Source of the DNA: Nitrospirales bacterium
GTDB taxonomy: Bacteria > Nitrospirota > Nitrospiria > Nitrospirales > UBA8639
Direction of reading: 5' to 3'
Assembly (NCBI GenBank): GCA_020027205.1
Contig: JAHRAQ010000026.1
Span: 1 to 47,121 of the forward strand
Length of the DNA: 47,121 nucleotides
The notes below the pieces were generated by a model. That model saw only the letters and a list, made by a program, of their open reading frames with translations. It made no database searches and had not been told where the DNA came from. This document shows, one piece after another, positions 1-7,629 of this stretch. The translations under genes and the position numbers were made by a program. How positions within the stretch are numbered: the stretch's first letter is position 1; each line of letters starts with the position of its first letter.

Positions 1-403
1 TCACCGCCGAATGCAGAATTAAGTTAACGATGTGATAACCGAGCGGATCAAAACCCCAAAGTTTATGTTCCAGCCAAAAAGTGGAATACAACACCGGCCA
101 GTAATGCACCTCGCTGTGGATGCTGCGTGGCGCAAACCAGATTTGCGCGATGCCCGACCACGCCGCCACCGGCTCAGCCAAGGTGAATGCGTCGTCGTCC
201 CAGACAAAGCCGGCGTTGACGGCGGGGAAGAACGCGATGAACACCAGCGCGCAGAGCGCCAACGGCGGCGCGAGCACAGCGGCGGCCGGGACTCGCCGAC
301 CGAAGAGTTGTGATGACGATGCCGGTGATGACGACGGTGATGCCGCCGCCGCGCCGACCGGCTTCTCCTGCGTGTGCCGCGGCGTGTTGTTTCCGCGCGC
401 CAT
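1..403 (-). CDS. TMTC-like multi-spanning membrane protein, N-terminal part (runs off left edge)
   Basis: This minus-strand frame has no stop before the window edge, so only the first 134 residues are seen. After about 35 polar, Ser/Ala-rich residues comes a hydrophobic segment (LAPPLALCALVFIAFFPAV), then FVWDDDAF, then a stretch with HYWPVLYSTFWLEHKLWG and PLGYHIVNLILH. The order of first TM helix, WDD motif and YWP...W..L.G..P.GYH..N...H is typical of large membrane proteins that carry C-terminal TPR repeats (TMTC/O-mannosyltransferase-like, GT-C fold). In that family the acidic pair after the first helix is part of the glycosyltransferase active site; the acceptor here is unknown. The start at 403 has a weak GGCGG-type site upstream. 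The C-terminal TPRs would lie outside the window. It may be co-directional with egtE 62 bases upstream. Confidence 0.6.
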   Translation of the reverse strand, partial: MARGNNTPRHTQEKPVGAAAASPSSSPASSSQLFGRRVPAAAVLAPPLALCALVFIAFFPAVNAGFVWDDDAFTLAEPVAAWSGIAQIWFAPRSIHSEVHYWPVLYSTFWLEHKLWGFDPLGYHIVNLILHSAV

Positions 404-465
404 TATGCCGCCTGTTCGCCGGCGTTGCGGGACAAACCTGGCGGATAGGGTGCGGAGTGCATGGT

Positions 466-1554
466 TTATGACGCAAGGCGTTGCGCGATGTTCGACAAGC
501 CCGTCCGAACGTCACGCTGATCCGTCCTCGAAGACCATGACAGGCGAATCGCGGGCGCGATGCCTTCGGGATACTCCGCAAACAGTTTCACGATGATCCC
601 GCAGTCGGCTTCGAGCCGCTCGACCAACCGGCGGTGATCCATGCCGGGCGCGCCCGTGAACGTGAGGATGCCTGGCGCGTGAGGGCCTTGCCATTCCACA
701 ATGCGACACCGTTGCGTTTCGCCCAGCACGGCCTTGGCCTGTTCCCGAAAGGCCGTTTGCGGTGTCGCCGCCACGTCCATCCGGCTCCGCCGTTCGCAGG
801 CCGTCGCGAGTCCGGCGATGAGTCCGATGTTGTGTGTTCCGATTTCGAAACGGGATGCCGCCGGCTCCGCCGGCACGTCTTCCGCCGGCGTCCGGCAGTC
901 GGGATGCCGGAAAAACGCCTCATGCACCGCCATCGCGCCCGTGCCCGGCGGGCCTTCGCACCATTTGTGTCCGGTGAAAAAATAGACGTCGAACGCCGAC
1001 GCGCGCAGATCAACGGGAATATGTCCGACCGCTTGCGCGCCGTCGATGATGACCAGGCATCCCGCCGCGCCGGCCATGGCGGCCACGTCATGGATGGGGA
1101 AGACGCGGCCGTCGACGTGCGACACATGGCTGATCACAACGGCCTTGACGCCGCCACGGTTCACGCACGTCCGCACCTCGTTCAGAAATGTTTCAGGGGA
1201 CGCGGGATCGATGGCGCGCAGACGAACCCCTTCGTGTTCGAGCGCGCGGAGTTGTCGCATGATGGAGGGATTTTCGTGCGTGGTTGTGAGCAGGGTCTCG
1301 CCGGGCTTCCATCGCAACGACGCGAGCGCGACATGGAGGGCGGTGGACGCATTCGCGGTGAACGCGATGGTTGAGGCGTCGGGCGCGTTCAACAGCGCGC
1401 CGACTTTTCGACGGCAGTCCCGGATTGTGCGGCGGGACCACTCGTGGCCGGCTTCCGAAGACAAATACCGCCCGCCTTCGGCCAGCGTCCGCTCCACGGC
1501 CTCCCGCGCCTCCGGCAGCGTGGGGCACAGCGCGGCGCAGTTGAGGTAGATCAT
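466..1554 (-). CDS. egtE: EgtE-like PLP-dependent C-S lyase (class V aminotransferase fold)
   Basis: A 362-aa protein of the cysteine desulfurase/isopenicillin N epimerase class. Visible PLP features are IIDGAQAVGH (Asp stacking on the pyridine ring), the Schiff-base lysine in FTGHKWCEGPPGTG, and the serine/threonine-rich cofactor loop FTANASTALHVAL near residue 70. Length fits EgtE (about 370-390 aa). In ergothioneine synthesis EgtE cleaves the C-S bond of hercynylcysteine sulfoxide to give ergothioneine, pyruvate and ammonia. The assignment rests mainly on position: egtD lies directly upstream on the same strand with a 126-base gap, and egtB is nearby. Family membership alone would also fit a cysteine desulfurase, but the active-site Cys loop of IscS/SufS is not evident. 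There is no strong ribosome binding site before 1554, so translation may depend on upstream coupling. Confidence 0.75.
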   Translation of the reverse strand: MIYLNCAALCPTLPEAREAVERTLAEGGRYLSSEAGHEWSRRTIRDCRRKVGALLNAPDASTIAFTANASTALHVALASLRWKPGETLLTTTHENPSIMRQLRALEHEGVRLRAIDPASPETFLNEVRTCVNRGGVKAVVISHVSHVDGRVFPIHDVAAMAGAAGCLVIIDGAQAVGHIPVDLRASAFDVYFFTGHKWCEGPPGTGAMAVHEAFFRHPDCRTPAEDVPAEPAASRFEIGTHNIGLIAGLATACERRSRMDVAATPQTAFREQAKAVLGETQRCRIVEWQGPHAPGILTFTGAPGMDHRRLVERLEADCGIIVKLFAEYPEGIAPAIRLSWSSRTDQRDVRTGLSNIAQRLAS

Positions 1555-1624
1555 GGCCGGTCACCCATGCGCGGCGGCGTGCGCGCGGGGCCGCTTGCCT
1601 GCGCGGGGCTGTCCGCCCGCGCGC

Positions 1625-1644
1625 GGCCGCCCGCGCGGGCGGCC
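1625..1644. other. Perfect 20-bp GC palindrome between egtD and egtE
   Basis: GGCCGCCCGCGCGGGCGGCC is its own reverse complement. It sits in the 126-base gap between the egtD stop (1681) and the egtE start (1554), inside a run of almost pure G+C. In RNA it could form a short, very stable hairpin between the two cistrons. There is no U-tract, so it is not a classical terminator. Function unknown. Confidence 0.4.
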
Positions 1645-1680
1645 CGCCTCGCGGAGCGCGTCCGCAAGGCGCGAACGGCG

Positions 1681-2658
1681 TCAATGTTTTTGGGCCAGGG
1701 CAAGACCGTGAAGATGCTCGTGGTCGGCATACCATGCGACGGGCGTGAACCCGGCACGGGTCAACAGCGCTTCGACCTGGGGGCGGGTGTATTTCGCGCT
1801 GATCTCCGTCAGGATTTCCTCGCCATCTTTGAGATGAAGGGTCAACGCCAGTTCGGGAATGGGAATCACCTGTGGCCGAACCGACCGGAGGCGCATTTCA
1901 ATCCGCTGTTCCTCGTGATTGAATCGAGCCACGTGGTCAAAGGCGTCGGGATCGAATTCGGCGCCCACCACGGACTTGAGCACGAGCAGCATGTTCTTGT
2001 TGAAGGCGGCCGTGAGGCCGGCGGAATCGTTATACGCCGCTTCCAGGCGCTCCACGTTCGTGATGAGTTGCACTCCCAGGAGCAAAAAATCGCCCTGGGC
2101 CGTTTCGCGTTCGATGGACGACAGAAACGCCTCGGCGGATTCGGGCCGCAAATTGCCGATGGTGCCGCCCAGGATGACGACCAGCCGTCGTCCGCCCTGC
2201 GGGATGTGTTCCAGATGGGCCAGGAAATCTCCCACCACGCCATGCACCTGCAAGCCCTCATATTCCTCCGCCAGTTCGCGCGCCACGCGCCGCACAATGC
2301 CTTCGCTGACGTCAAACGGGACATAGAACTTGAGTTGCCGCTTCCGCGCCATGGCGTCCAGCAGCACGCGGGTTTTGGTGGCGGCGCCGGAGCCAAGTTC
2401 CACCAGTTCGTCGGCGCCCGTGCGCGCCATGACGTCATCGGCCACGCCGGTCAGCAGGGCATGTTCGGTGCGGGTCGGGTAGTAGGTCGGCAATTCGCAG
2501 ATTTGCTCAAACAGTTCGGAGCCGCGGTCATCGTAAAAATATTTGGTCGGCAGTCTGCGCGGCGTCGCCAGCAGCCCCGCGCGGATTTCTTCCCTGACGG
2601 CGGCGGGGTCCTGGTTGTTCAGGTGGACGTCAATCGTGACAGAGGAACGTTCGGACAT
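1681..2658 (-). CDS. egtD: L-histidine N-alpha-methyltransferase EgtD
   Basis: A 325-aa SAM-dependent methyltransferase that trimethylates histidine to hercynine, the first step of ergothioneine synthesis. EgtD hallmarks are PTKYFYDDRGSELFEQICELP near the N-terminus, TRTEHALL, the SAM-binding ELGSGAATKTRVLLDA, VVILGGTIGNLRPE, the substrate region YNDSAGLTAAFNKN and the C-terminal EMRLRS. I chose the ATG at 2658, giving MSERSSVTIDV, because AAAGGA lies about 8 bases upstream and this matches family length (about 320 aa). The longer open frame upstream runs through repeat DNA and is not coding. It is followed by the EgtE-like gene. Recognition is firm for the family; the hercynine role is supported by EgtB and EgtE-like partners in the same 6.5 kb. 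Confidence 0.93.
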   Translation of the reverse strand: MSERSSVTIDVHLNNQDPAAVREEIRAGLLATPRRLPTKYFYDDRGSELFEQICELPTYYPTRTEHALLTGVADDVMARTGADELVELGSGAATKTRVLLDAMARKRQLKFYVPFDVSEGIVRRVARELAEEYEGLQVHGVVGDFLAHLEHIPQGGRRLVVILGGTIGNLRPESAEAFLSSIERETAQGDFLLLGVQLITNVERLEAAYNDSAGLTAAFNKNMLLVLKSVVGAEFDPDAFDHVARFNHEEQRIEMRLRSVRPQVIPIPELALTLHLKDGEEILTEISAKYTRPQVEALLTRAGFTPVAWYADHEHLHGLALAQKH

Positions 2659-3237
2659 GCCGTTAAATCCTTTGGGCGTGGTGAGGGCGTGAAATGGAAT
2701 GGAATGAAATGGATCAGGACAGGGTGCGCGGCGGCGTCGCTGTGGCGGACACTGTACCGGATTGCGCGTATCGGTGCAAGATGTGAGCGCGGGGAATGGA
2801 AGGGAACGATGCAACGGAAGGATGGACAGATTACAAACGTCGGGCAGACTATTCCGCGTCGACGAGTCCATAGACAGGCAAACAGTCGTGCGCGGAATCC
2901 ATCTGCAGGAGGTGAATGGCACCTCCCCTCCGTCATTCCCGACATCTTTAGTCGGGAATCCATCTTTCAGTGGTGCTTTTCCCTTGATTAGGACAAAGAA
3001 ACAGAAAGATGGATTCCCGACTACTAACGTCGGGAATGACGGAAAGAGAGAACGGGAATGACGGAAGGGGGTCGGGAATGACGGAAGGAGGGGGCATCGG
3101 GACAACGCCGGCGTCCGCTTGTGTCGTCGGCGTGCGGTCGTGTCGCCGACGGTGTCCTGTGGCCGCCTACGCCGCCGGCAGGCGGCGGGTCGGGCGTCAG
3201 GCATTGGGTCGTGTCGCCGATGGTGGCCGGTGGCCGC
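2659..3237. other. Gene-free region upstream of egtD
   Basis: About 580 bases without a convincing gene. It holds the egtD leader, a full copy of the nested palindromic repeat (2929-3043), extra half-arms such as GTCGGGAATGACGGAAGG at 3071-3088, and a degenerate variant near 2851-2915 whose arms end in TTCCGCG and CGCGGAATCCATCT. The rest (3120-3237) is direct-repeat-rich DNA with GTGTCGCCGA and GGTGGCCGCCTACGCCG modules. No clear promoter was found. Confidence 0.6.
2929..3043. repeat. Nested palindromic repeat, copy A
   Basis: Two arms of about 39 bases in inverted orientation flank a core of about 35 bases. Each arm is itself a hairpin: TTCCCGAC-ATCTTTA-GTCGGGAA on the left and TTCCCGAC-TACTAAC-GTCGGGAA on the right, so 8-bp stems with 7-base loops. 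The outer boundaries are CCGTCATTCCC and GGGAATGACGG. The core contains CCCTTGATTAGGACAAAG. There is no coding capacity. Related copies lie at 26644-26787, 27751-27863 and 31460-31590. It looks like a non-autonomous MITE or REP-type element; no matching transposase is in the window. Confidence 0.85.
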
Positions 3238-4872
3238 CTACGCCGGGTCGCGTTGGAGGCCGCGCGGTCTGATCCAGACTTCCACTCTGCCGAGCAATGC
3301 GTCAATCGCCAGGGCCAGCGCCGCCGCGGGCAGCGCGCCGGACAGGATGACGGTGGCGTCGGCCATTTGCAGTCCCGCGACAATCGGGACGCCCAGTCCC
3401 CCCGCGCCGATAAACGCGGCCAGCGTGGCCGTGCCCACGGTGATGACGGCGGCCGTGCGGACGCCCGCCATGATGACCGGCGCGGCCAGCGGGAGCCGGA
3501 CCCAGTGGAGGATCTGTCCTTCCGTCATGCCCAGCGCGCGCGCGGATTCCACGGCCCGCGGCGCCGCGTCGCGAAGCCCGGAATAGGTGTTGCGGACGAT
3601 GGGAAACAGGGAATACAGCCACAAGGCCGTGACGGCCGGAATCTCGCCGATGCCGAACACCGGAATCATAAAGGCGAGCAGCGCGATGGACGGGATGGTT
3701 TGCGTCAGCCCGATGATGCGGATGACGGGTTCGGCCACGCGGCGGCGGCGTTCGAGCAGCAAACCCAGGGGGATCGCCGCGAGCAGTCCCAGCCCCAGCG
3801 CGAGGCCGGCGAGGGCGAGGTGTTCGACCGTGCGGGTGATCAGGGTGGTCCGGTGCGACCACAGATAGGGGAACAACGCTTCCCGGCCGGGCGGCGGCGC
3901 GGGGCCGGCGTCGTCGGTTGTGATCAGGCGTAACGCGGACAAGGCGTCGCGGGCCACGGTCTCGACCGGCTCCCCGCCTTCCTGCAGGCGGTAATTCAGT
4001 TGCCGCATGGTGCGCGCGTCGAACGCGTTGGTTAAGAGGCCCAGGACGGCTCCCAGTTCGGGATGCCGGCGGAGCGCCGCGCCGCGCACCAGGCCGGAGG
4101 CGTCATACGGCGGAAAAAATTGTCGGTCGTCGTCCAGGATCACAAAATCGTAGGCGGCCAGACGGCCGTCGGTGGTGTAAATGTCCAGCACGTCGATCTC
4201 TCCCGCCGCCGCGGCCTGGTACTTCAAGGATTGCTGCATGGCCCGCACATGCCGAAACTCGAGGCCGTACCGGGTTTGCAGACCGGGCAGGCCGTCCTGC
4301 CGTTTGAGAAACTCATAGCCGAAGCCCGCGCGCATGGACGACGACACCGCCGCGAGATCGGAGATCGTGCGGAGCGGTGCGTCCGCCATCCGGGCGCGGG
4401 GGACCGCGAGGGCATAGGCGTTTTCAAAACCCAGCGGGTTCAGCCACCACAGATCCCATTGCCGGAGAAACTCCGCGCGCACGGTGGCGAGGGCCGCGCG
4501 CGCGTCGCCCGTCGGCGGACGCCGGAGGATGGCGGTCAGCCCGGTGCCCGTGTATTCCGGGTACAGATCAATGGCGCCGGCGCGCAGCGCTTCAAAGCAG
4601 ACCTGCGTGCCCGCCAGTCCCAGTCGCCGCTCCACGGCCAGGTCCGTCCGACCTTCGATCAGTTGCGCGAACATTTCGGCGAGGAGTTTGCTCTCCAGAA
4701 AGTTTTTGGATCCCACGACCACGCGCCCGTCACGGGCCGCCACGGAGTTGGAGCCGGCCGTCGACAGGAGCAGCGCCAGACCCAGCAGCGCGGCGACACC
4801 CCGGCGTCCCCGGTGGCGCCGGTGGTGCGCCGTATGCGCCGCGTGCGCCGCGTGCGTCACTCGTCCGGTCAC
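3238..4872 (-). CDS. Osmoprotectant-type ABC transporter, substrate-binding domain fused to permease; probable ergothioneine transporter (EgtU-like)
   Basis: A 544-aa fusion. Residues about 1-45 form a His/Ala/Arg-rich leader plus hydrophobic signal or anchor (VAALLGLALLLSTAG). Residues about 50-320 are an OpuBC/ProX-type binding domain (VVVGSKNFLESKLLAEMFAQ; DLYPEYTGTGL). Residues about 330-544 are a BPD permease with IGLTQTIPSIALLAFMIP, the EAA-like loop around RAVESARALGMTEGQ, and IGAGGLGVPIVAGL. The GTG start overlaps the stop of the ATPase gene (GTGA, 4 bases), so the two are co-translated. The OpuBC/OpuBB family imports quaternary amines; its member EgtU imports ergothioneine, a histidine betaine. 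Lying between egtD and egtB makes ergothioneine or hercynine the likely substrate (inference). Known EgtU and most Opu fusions are permease first and binding domain last; here the order is reversed. Confidence 0.85.
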   Translation of the reverse strand: MTGRVTHAAHAAHTAHHRRHRGRRGVAALLGLALLLSTAGSNSVAARDGRVVVGSKNFLESKLLAEMFAQLIEGRTDLAVERRLGLAGTQVCFEALRAGAIDLYPEYTGTGLTAILRRPPTGDARAALATVRAEFLRQWDLWWLNPLGFENAYALAVPRARMADAPLRTISDLAAVSSSMRAGFGYEFLKRQDGLPGLQTRYGLEFRHVRAMQQSLKYQAAAAGEIDVLDIYTTDGRLAAYDFVILDDDRQFFPPYDASGLVRGAALRRHPELGAVLGLLTNAFDARTMRQLNYRLQEGGEPVETVARDALSALRLITTDDAGPAPPPGREALFPYLWSHRTTLITRTVEHLALAGLALGLGLLAAIPLGLLLERRRRVAEPVIRIIGLTQTIPSIALLAFMIPVFGIGEIPAVTALWLYSLFPIVRNTYSGLRDAAPRAVESARALGMTEGQILHWVRLPLAAPVIMAGVRTAAVITVGTATLAAFIGAGGLGVPIVAGLQMADATVILSGALPAAALALAIDALLGRVEVWIRPRGLQRDPA

Positions 4873-5624
4873 GGGCGGCGTCCCTCGGCGCGATAGCGGA
4901 GTAAGTGCGCCACGTCGTCGTGCGCGGGTGTTCGGAGCAACTCGTCCGGGCGGCCGATTTGCAGGAGGCGCCCCTCCTTCAGCACCGCGATCCGGTCGCC
5001 GAGCCGCAACGCTTCGTCGAGATCATGCGTGACCATGACCATGGTTTGCGTGAGCCGTTGTTTGAGACCGAGAAACTGTTGTTGCAGGGCGTGACGGGTC
5101 ATGGCGTCGAGCGCGCCGAACGGTTCGTCGAGCAGGATGATGTCGGGGTCGGCGGCGAGGGCGCGCGCAAAGGCCACGCGCTGCTGCTGCCCGCCGGACA
5201 ATTCCACGGGATACCGCGTCCGAAACCGCCGCGGGTCGAGATTCATCAGGTCCAGGAGCGCGTCCACGCGGCCCGCGCGCCGCGCCGGTTCCCATCCGAG
5301 CAGCCAGGGCACCAGGCCGACGTTGTCCGCGACGGTCCAGTGCGGCAACAGGCCGGCGTCCTGCTGCACGTACCCGATGCGGCGGCGAATCTCGATGGGA
5401 TCCTGCGCGCGAATCGAGGCGCCGTGCAGGCACACGTCGCCCGACGTCGGCGTCTGCAAGCCGTTCAACAGGCGCAGCAGGGTGGTTTTGCCGGAGCCGC
5501 TTTCGCCGATCAGGACCAGGGTTTCCCCGTGACGGACGTCGAGGGTGACGGCCCGCAGGGCGCGCACGTCGGCGCCGAAGACCTGGCTCGCATCGCGGAC
5601 GCTCAAGACGGGCGCGGGCGTCAT
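4869..5624 (-). CDS. ABC transporter ATPase of the osmoprotectant/ergothioneine importer (EgtV/OpuBA-like)
   Basis: A 251-aa nucleotide-binding subunit. Walker A is GESGSGKTTLL, the Q-loop lies in YVQQDAGLLPHW, the signature is ELSGGQQQRVAFARAL, Walker B is DIILLDEPFGALD and the H-loop is MVMVTHDLDEAL. The Q-loop context and 'DEPFGALD' place it in the OpuBA/ProV class. It is shorter than ProV because it lacks C-terminal CBS domains. It precedes and overlaps the binding-protein/permease fusion, so together they make a two-gene importer. The ATG at 5624 has a purine-rich AAGAAAAAG stretch upstream. A TAATAT element (reverse complement of 5659-5664) could be its -10 box, back to back with the egtB promoter. 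Confidence 0.9.
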   Translation of the reverse strand: MTPAPVLSVRDASQVFGADVRALRAVTLDVRHGETLVLIGESGSGKTTLLRLLNGLQTPTSGDVCLHGASIRAQDPIEIRRRIGYVQQDAGLLPHWTVADNVGLVPWLLGWEPARRAGRVDALLDLMNLDPRRFRTRYPVELSGGQQQRVAFARALAADPDIILLDEPFGALDAMTRHALQQQFLGLKQRLTQTMVMVTHDLDEALRLGDRIAVLKEGRLLQIGRPDELLRTPAHDDVAHLLRYRAEGRRP

Positions 5625-5639
5625 GCCGGATTCTTTTTC

Positions 5640-5667
5640 TTGACAAGACTCACTGCGGATATATTAC
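5640..5667 (+). promoter_or_regulatory. Sigma70-like promoter for egtB
   Basis: TTGACA at 5640-5645, a 16-base spacer and TATTAC at 5662-5667. Transcription would start near 5674, giving a leader of about 88 bases before the egtB start at 5762. The same AT-rich patch carries a TAATAT on the other strand, so the divergent transporter and egtB could share a control region. Confidence 0.5.
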
Positions 5668-5761
5668 AAAGGCCGGGCAAGCGCGGCGGCGCGCGCGTGT
5701 GTCCGGTGCGGGACATCGCGCGCATGGTCCGGCCGTCCTCCGTCGGCGCGTGGGTGCGGGC

Positions 5762-6976
5762 ATGATTATGCCGGGTTTAACCGAAATGCGAAAGGAATTA
5801 TCCGCGGCGCGGGCCTGCACCGACCGCATTTTTTCGCTGTTTGCCCCGGAGACGCTCTACGCGCGCCCCATTCCCGAGCGCCATCGGGTGATTTTTTACG
5901 TGGGTCATCTGGAGGCGTTTGACTGGAATCAGATTTGCCGGTGGGCGTTGGGGCAGCCTTCCTTTCATTCCACCTTTGACGCTCTGTTTGAGGCCGGCAT
6001 CGATCCCGAAGTCGGCTCGTCGCAGGACGACGCTCCCGACGAATGGCCCGCGCTTGATGACGTTCAGCGTTACGGCGCGAAGGCGCGGGACGCGGTGGAT
6101 CGCGCGCTGGACGACGCGCCGGACGCGGTGCTTCGCATGGCCATCGAGCATCGGTGGATGCACGCCGAAACCACGGCTTATCTGCTGCATCACGCGTCGA
6201 ACAACGGCAAGGTGCCGCCGTCCGTCGCGCCGCCGCCCGGTTGTCCGCCGCCTCGCCACGCCATGGTGGACATTCCCGACGGCGTGGTGACGCTGGGCCG
6301 CGAAGGCGGGTTCGGCTGGGATAATGAGTTTGGGGAACACCGGGAATCTGTGCCGGCTTTTGCGATCAGCAAATACAAAGTCACCAACCGGCAATACCGG
6401 CAGTTTGTCGACGACGGCGGCCCGCCGCCGCCGTTCTGGGTCAGGCGCGGAGACCGCTGGCGGTTGCTGGCGATGTTCGAGGAAATTCCGCTGCCGCCGC
6501 ATTGGCCGGTGTACGTGTCGCTGAACGACGCCATGGCCTACGCGCAATGGGCCGGCGGCTCGCTGCCGACCGAAGCGCAGTTCCACCGGGCGGCCTACGG
6601 CGCGCCCACCGGCGGGGAACGCGCGTATCCGTGGGGAAATCAGGCGCCCAACGGCGCGCACGGGAATTTTGATTTTCGATTTTGGGACCCGGTGCCGGTC
6701 ACGGCCAACCCGCACAGCGACAGCGCTTTCGGCGTGTCCCAACTGGTGGGCAACGGCTGGGAATGGACCGCCACCCCGTTTCATCCGTTTGAGGGCTTCC
6801 GATCCCATCCGACCTATCCGGGCTATTCCGCCAGATTTTTTGATGAAGATCATTTCATCGTCAAAGGCGGCGCCCCCGCCACGGCCACCTGTCTGTTGCG
6901 CCGGTCGTTTCGCAACTGGTTTCGGCAAGGGTATCCCCATGCCCACGCCGGGTTTCGGTGCGTCAAAAACTCCTGA
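5762..6976 (+). CDS. egtB: EgtB-like hercynine sulfoxide synthase (DinB_2 + FGE-sulfatase)
   Basis: A 404-aa non-heme iron enzyme that joins hercynine and a thiol using O2. The N-terminal DinB-like helical domain holds the iron triad: His in YVGHLEAFDW and the H-X3-H-X-E motif in EHRWMHAETTAYLLHH. The C-terminal formylglycine-generating-enzyme fold starts near DIPDGVVTLGREG and shows NEFGEH, SKYKVTNRQYRQFV, LPTEAQFHRAAYG, NGWEWTATPFHPF and a final HAGFRCVK. I chose the ATG at 5762; the open frame extends upstream to 5699, but the family starts near this point and the promoter-leader arrangement fits. No egtA or egtC is in the window, so this enzyme may use cysteine rather than gamma-glutamylcysteine (inference). 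A selenoneine synthase (SenA) is a related alternative, but no selenosugar genes are present. Confidence 0.88.
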   Translation: MIMPGLTEMRKELSAARACTDRIFSLFAPETLYARPIPERHRVIFYVGHLEAFDWNQICRWALGQPSFHSTFDALFEAGIDPEVGSSQDDAPDEWPALDDVQRYGAKARDAVDRALDDAPDAVLRMAIEHRWMHAETTAYLLHHASNNGKVPPSVAPPPGCPPPRHAMVDIPDGVVTLGREGGFGWDNEFGEHRESVPAFAISKYKVTNRQYRQFVDDGGPPPPFWVRRGDRWRLLAMFEEIPLPPHWPVYVSLNDAMAYAQWAGGSLPTEAQFHRAAYGAPTGGERAYPWGNQAPNGAHGNFDFRFWDPVPVTANPHSDSAFGVSQLVGNGWEWTATPFHPFEGFRSHPTYPGYSARFFDEDHFIVKGGAPATATCLLRRSFRNWFRQGYPHAHAGFRCVKNS

Positions 6977-7037
6977 CGGGGGATGGGCCTCCATCTGGCA
7001 ACAGGCGTTAGGGCTGCATTGAGATGACGGAGACGAT

Positions 7038-7295
7038 GTGACGCGCTACGAACTGACCAACCATGCGCGTGAAAGTTTGCGAAAACGTCCGACGATCAAG
7101 ATGGAATGGATTGAGCGGGTCATTGAAAATCCTGAACGGGTGGAGCCTGATGCTCTTGATCCGGCATTGGAGCATCACTTGGGTCGAATCCGGGAATACG
7201 AAGGGCGAGTGTTGCGCGTTATTGTCAGCAAACGGCCAACCCCGGTCAGGATCATCACGTGTTATTTTGATCACACGAGAAGGAGGAAGTTATGA
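7038..7295 (+). CDS. DUF4258-like small protein, possible toxin component
   Basis: An 85-aa basic protein. It begins with YELTNHARESLRKRPTIKMEWIERVIENPE and ends in RVLRVIVSKRPTPVRIITCYFD, the pattern of DUF4258-type proteins (an alpha helix with HA...R, then a beta-hairpin ending in R(I/V)IT.Y.D). This fold resembles RelE/BrnT-like toxins. It starts with GTG at 7038. Its stop overlaps the start of the DUF2283-like gene (ATGA), so the two form a translationally coupled pair. Toxin activity is inferred from fold and arrangement. Confidence 0.7.
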   Translation: MTRYELTNHARESLRKRPTIKMEWIERVIENPERVEPDALDPALEHHLGRIREYEGRVLRVIVSKRPTPVRIITCYFDHTRRRKL

Positions 7296-7516
7296 AATTG
7301 AGTATTGACGAAGAAGCCGATGCGTTGCATTTGGAACTGGTCAATGTTTCGGTGGAGGAGTCGGAAGAAATCGCCCCGGGCATTATTGTTGATTACAATG
7401 CCTCCAGGCAGGTGGTGGGCATTGAGGTGTTGTCTCTCTCCAAGCGGCCGCAACCCGTGAGTTTAATGGATTTTCAATTTGAGACGCATCCCAAAAAACT
7501 GGCGTCCGCGAACTGA
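7292..7516 (+). CDS. DUF2283 family protein, possible antitoxin
   Basis: A 74-aa acidic protein. MKLSIDEEADALHLEL, then SEEIAPGIIVDYNASRQVVGIEVLS, is the DUF2283 signature. A strong AGAAGGAGGA ribosome binding site precedes the ATG at 7292, which overlaps the upstream stop by 4 bases. DUF2283 genes often sit directly after DUF4258 genes and the pair is usually treated as toxin-antitoxin-like; activity has not been shown here. The residues from about 50 on (PQPVSLMDFQFETHPKK) form a variable tail. Confidence 0.8.
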   Translation: MKLSIDEEADALHLELVNVSVEESEEIAPGIIVDYNASRQVVGIEVLSLSKRPQPVSLMDFQFETHPKKLASAN

Positions 7517-7629
7517 TGCGGGTGCCGCCCGGGTATGATATTATCTCCGCAACATGAGGCGATGGCGTTCGCGGACTTCGGGACGGTTCGGCCTGTCCGA
7601 CGGTTCCTTTCCTGCAAGGCGGTGACGGC

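Noticed and set aside
1444..2991. 515-codon plus-strand open frame opposite egtD
   Set aside because: EgtD is certain on the minus strand; the frame also runs into the repeat region.
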